Shown here: piece by piece, positions 61,601-64,000 of the stretch
How positions within the stretch are numbered: position 1 is the stretch's first letter
How the letters are laid out: each line of letters starts with the position of its first letter
Assembly: GCA_019914945.1 (NCBI GenBank)
Contig: CM034108.1
Location: 1,002,001-1,066,000, forward strand
DNA: 64,000 nt
Origin: Typha latifolia
Lineage: Eukaryota > Streptophyta > Magnoliopsida > Poales > Typhaceae
Direction of reading: 5' to 3'
Made by a program: the position numbers and the translations under genes
The notes under the pieces: model-generated
What the model was told of the DNA's origin: nothing
Databases searched by the model: none
Seen by the model: the letters and a program-made list of their open reading frames with translations, nothing else

Positions 61601-63433
61601 GTCATTTTTCCTGCTTTCCAGGAAATTTGAGAACTCCGGGTCCTACAAACAAGCCAGAAGACAGACAGTTAGTATTGTCAGTGCTAATAACTTACTGCAG
61701 ATTGCAGAAGTATGTTGGCCAAATATCATATAACAGTCTGCTGATATGCAAACCTGCAATATTAAGCATCTGATTATATAGTTAGGTACAAAGAATGTAC
61801 ACAAGTTGAAAAAAGAAGGAAAGTTCCATTGGAGTATATGTCTAACTGGATACAAAGAGGCTTCTGGCTTATTCTTGCAAGTTTGTATTATCAAACAAAC
61901 AAAAGGAAAATGCTTGAACATGTACGAAGAGAGGAAAGGAAAATAATTATCAAATTGGTCCTCATTAACTCTTATCTTTAACATGTAATGTTGAGTACAT
62001 GTAGCCTACCACGTGGAAATTTTAAAAAAGAAAGATCTTTTTGCTGCATGATACATTACTCTCACCTTTTGTATCAATCTGTTCAACTTTTTCCTTTGTT
62101 GTGTGATCTCCGTACTGAGTTCCTTGTTTTTTCCCACTAAATCTATATGAGCATTCTTCTCTGAGCATATTTCCAACAAAGTAGTATCAGCAAATTAGTA
62201 CTCACGAAGCATGGAAAAGGAAATGATATGCTTACTTGTAGAATCATTCTCGCTCTCACTTTCAGAAATATAAGGGCATTCAGTATCCTGCATATCAAGA
62301 ATTAGAAAAATAGATGAAAGAAAATTTTCACTCCAGAATTAGGCAGTACTAGGGGAGCGGAGCATTTGAATCTTGTCAACAGACATTTACTTGGGTTCCA
62401 AAGAATTTTGAGAAAATGACTTCAAAGACTAGTATAGCTATAAAATAAAAAGTAATGGGGAATCTTATGGCAATAAAGATGTGTATTGATTTATTTGCAT
62501 TTACATGTCTGTTGAGGAATAATTTCAAGCTAGTTCATTTCCTTAAGTTGTAAGACAAATTCTAGTTGATGAATTAAATTAAAGGCACATTAAGTCACAC
62601 CATTTACATCAGTCAATTTAAGGTAAATAGTACTTAACAAAGTGTTATTTACAGGATGAAGTGCTTGAATAAGTTGACTAGATTATCCAATTGGATCTCA
62701 AGCATAAAAAATAGTTAGATGGACAGGCAATTCTACATTTCTACCTAAATAATCCAATTGCGGTTAGAATTAGCATCGAAAACTTTGATACGATAGTGGT
62801 AACAATGTCTAGTTACCAGGAGAACTTGATTCATAGTACGGAGGATCAAACATAATTATGAACATCATGAAGAAGTTCATTTTAGCGAATTTATAGCCCA
62901 CGGCATCAGAGCCGGGTGAAAAGGTTTTATAGATAATGTTTGTAAAATATCATACAAAAACTTACCTCAGATAGATAGCCATCACTATCTGATTTGTCAT
63001 CATTCAAGTCTTCGTCGTCTTCAGGAAACACGTTCTCAAGATCATTTTCAGTTATCGATCCATCTAAAGTTACGCCTCCAGAGTTTCTATGATATACCAA
63101 ATTTAGAGTTTTAATCAGCTAAACGAACAAAACGGAAGAAGTGATTCCAAAATCAAATCGAACGAGGATAATCTTCTCACCCTTCCATGTTCTGATCTAA
63201 TTTCACCTTCTCGTCGCCCTCAAGGGCATCTCGGTTATTTCCTGAGATAGAAGAAAGCCATCACGTTAGATTCGCATTCTAATCCAAGTTATAACCTTTG
63301 CGTTAGGATTGAAACCTCCACGAGGAGCAGATCGCTTCTTGAACACAGCTTTGAGCTTCCGTCTCCTCTTGAGCACGGACTGGAGGTTCTTCTTCGCGAA
63401 CTTCCTCGCCTTCTTCCCCAATTTCTTCGCCAT
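58629..63433 (-). CDS. NOC2: NOC2, nucleolar complex protein 2
   Basis: Ribosome-biogenesis factor that works with NOC1/NOC3 in moving pre-60S particles from nucleolus to nucleoplasm. Twelve exons on the minus strand: 63433-63316, 63241-63181, 63086-62966, 62287-62236, 62160-62066, 61642-61574, 61478-60954, 60383-60081, 59877-59551, 59326-59120, 58889-58800 and 58730-58629. Total 689 aa. Basic N-terminus MAKKLGKKARKFAKKNLQSV (nucleolar signal-like), an acidic middle (residues about 60-105 and 185-205), and KKLNRLIQKDPEFSNFLE. The long helical NOC2 domain contains SFTIIRDIASELP, QLLKSQDFHEECVLSAIELL and DEVSFSPND. It ends LEKSSGNAPFTQYY plus a diverged tail. The upstream in-frame TTG was rejected in favour of the conserved MAKKLGKK start. 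Confidence 0.92.
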
Positions 63434-63439
63434 CTCGTG

Positions 63440-64000
63440 GCCTAGCAGTCTCTGCGACAAAGAGATATTAGATTCTCAATGGGATAAGAAGAGGAGAGAA
63501 GAGAGAGAGAGAGTACCCAAGACTAGGGTTTTGGGAAGGGACGGGAAAGTATGGACAAGGGCGAAGAGGAAGAAGAGTAAGATCGAGGGTTTTAGGCTGC
63601 GGGTTGCCGGGTTGGCCAACTCAGGTTTACGGGTCGGGTCTGGAGCTATGGGCCGGGCTTACGGATCGGGTCTCTACGTTTATATACATCAAGTAAAAGC
63701 AAATATTTTATTAAGGGATTTTTACAAATTACACCCTATATTTTACTTATTTTATGATTCACAGTCTGTTCATTGAAAATTTTATAACCCAACTCCTTAT
63801 TTTTTACTATAATTCTCGGTCGACCAAGTTACTAAAATATCATCATTTCCTTTCATTTTTTATATCTCTTCACCATCTTTCTCATTTATCTCCTCCACCA
63901 TCGCACTTATGCCGGCGCCGCCACCATCTTTCCTCGTCTTCTTCCCTCCATGTCCTTGTTTTCCTCTTTCTTCCTTTTATATTCTTCTTTTTCTTTTGAA
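63440..64000. other. NOC2 promoter side and window end
   Basis: Purine-rich 5' leader, a GGGTTGCCGG/GGGTCGGG-rich stretch (63590-63680), then a segment from 63712 that resembles the arm of the foldback element at 18833. No gene is established. Confidence 0.45.
63521..63534 (-). promoter_or_regulatory. Telo-box-like motif upstream of NOC2
   Basis: On the minus strand CCAAAACCCTAGTC, about 90 bases before the ATG. Telo boxes are common in plant ribosome-biogenesis promoters. Confidence 0.5.

Noticed and set aside
63754..63999. 81-codon frame at the window end
   Set aside because: Runs to the edge, composed of Ser/His/Phe from CT-rich DNA, and starts inside a transposon-like segment.
1..64000. 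CRISPR arrays, tRNA, rRNA, bacterial operons
   Set aside because: Plant nuclear sequence; no direct-repeat array with unique spacers and no cloverleaf that I could confirm.

Overview
This is a nuclear segment of a flowering-plant genome. Genes have many short GT-AG introns, the intergenic DNA is AT-rich, and the families present are plant-specific (NAC, SAUR, FAR1/FHY3-related, JASON, plant SWAP70). Coding-sequence style, with a GC-rich intron-less kinase among moderate-GC genes, and the transposon content suggest a monocot, perhaps a non-grass one; that is an inference. There are no rRNA, tRNA, CRISPR or prokaryotic features.

Layout. (1) 1-2300: a last exon of an unrecognised gene cut by the window edge, then a ZIP metal transporter on the minus strand. 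(2) 3700-7230: an RBR E3 ubiquitin ligase and an intron-less P-loop kinase. (3) 7990-12000: SWAP70, a PH/coiled-coil protein. (4) 12500-18760: TIM14/PAM18 and a cis-prenyltransferase, whose 5' leaders and 3' UTRs resemble each other although the proteins are unrelated. (5) 18800-23700: gene-free, with foldback elements and degenerate tandem repeats. (6) 23886-25008: a JUB1-like NAC factor. (7) 27255-30019: JASON on the minus strand. (8) 30397-36554: a full-length L1-type LINE with intact target-site duplications but inactivated ORFs, lying in the divergent spacer between JASON and the next gene. (9) 37608-40093: a GT8-like glycosyltransferase. (10) 41832-47536: a large FAR1-related protein (minus) with a duplicated small exon. 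(11) 48612-51371: an At4g15545-like coiled-coil protein (minus). (12) 52294-52911: a small membrane protein. (13) 55828-57768: two SAUR genes. (14) 58629-63433: NOC2, a ribosome-biogenesis factor (minus).

For every multi-exon gene I joined exons by hand at GT-AG sites and checked that the phases close. The lengths obtained are ZIP 326, RBR 502, SWAP70 499, TIM14 112, cis-prenyltransferase 295, NAC 300, JASON 472, GT8-like 401, FAR1-related 1223, At4g15545-like 330 and NOC2 689 residues. None of these is visibly broken; the only clear pseudogenes are the LINE ORFs. The genes are ordinary independent plant transcription units. TIM14 and NOC2 are housekeeping genes and carry telo-box-like motifs near their starts; SWAP70 and the cis-prenyltransferase also do.

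The most unusual structures are the shared flanks of TIM14 and the cis-prenyltransferase, the duplicated exon in the FAR1-related gene, and a dispersed, possibly tRNA-derived repeat family at about 15.0, 36.7-37.05 and 54.2 kb. All similarity statements are by-eye alignments.
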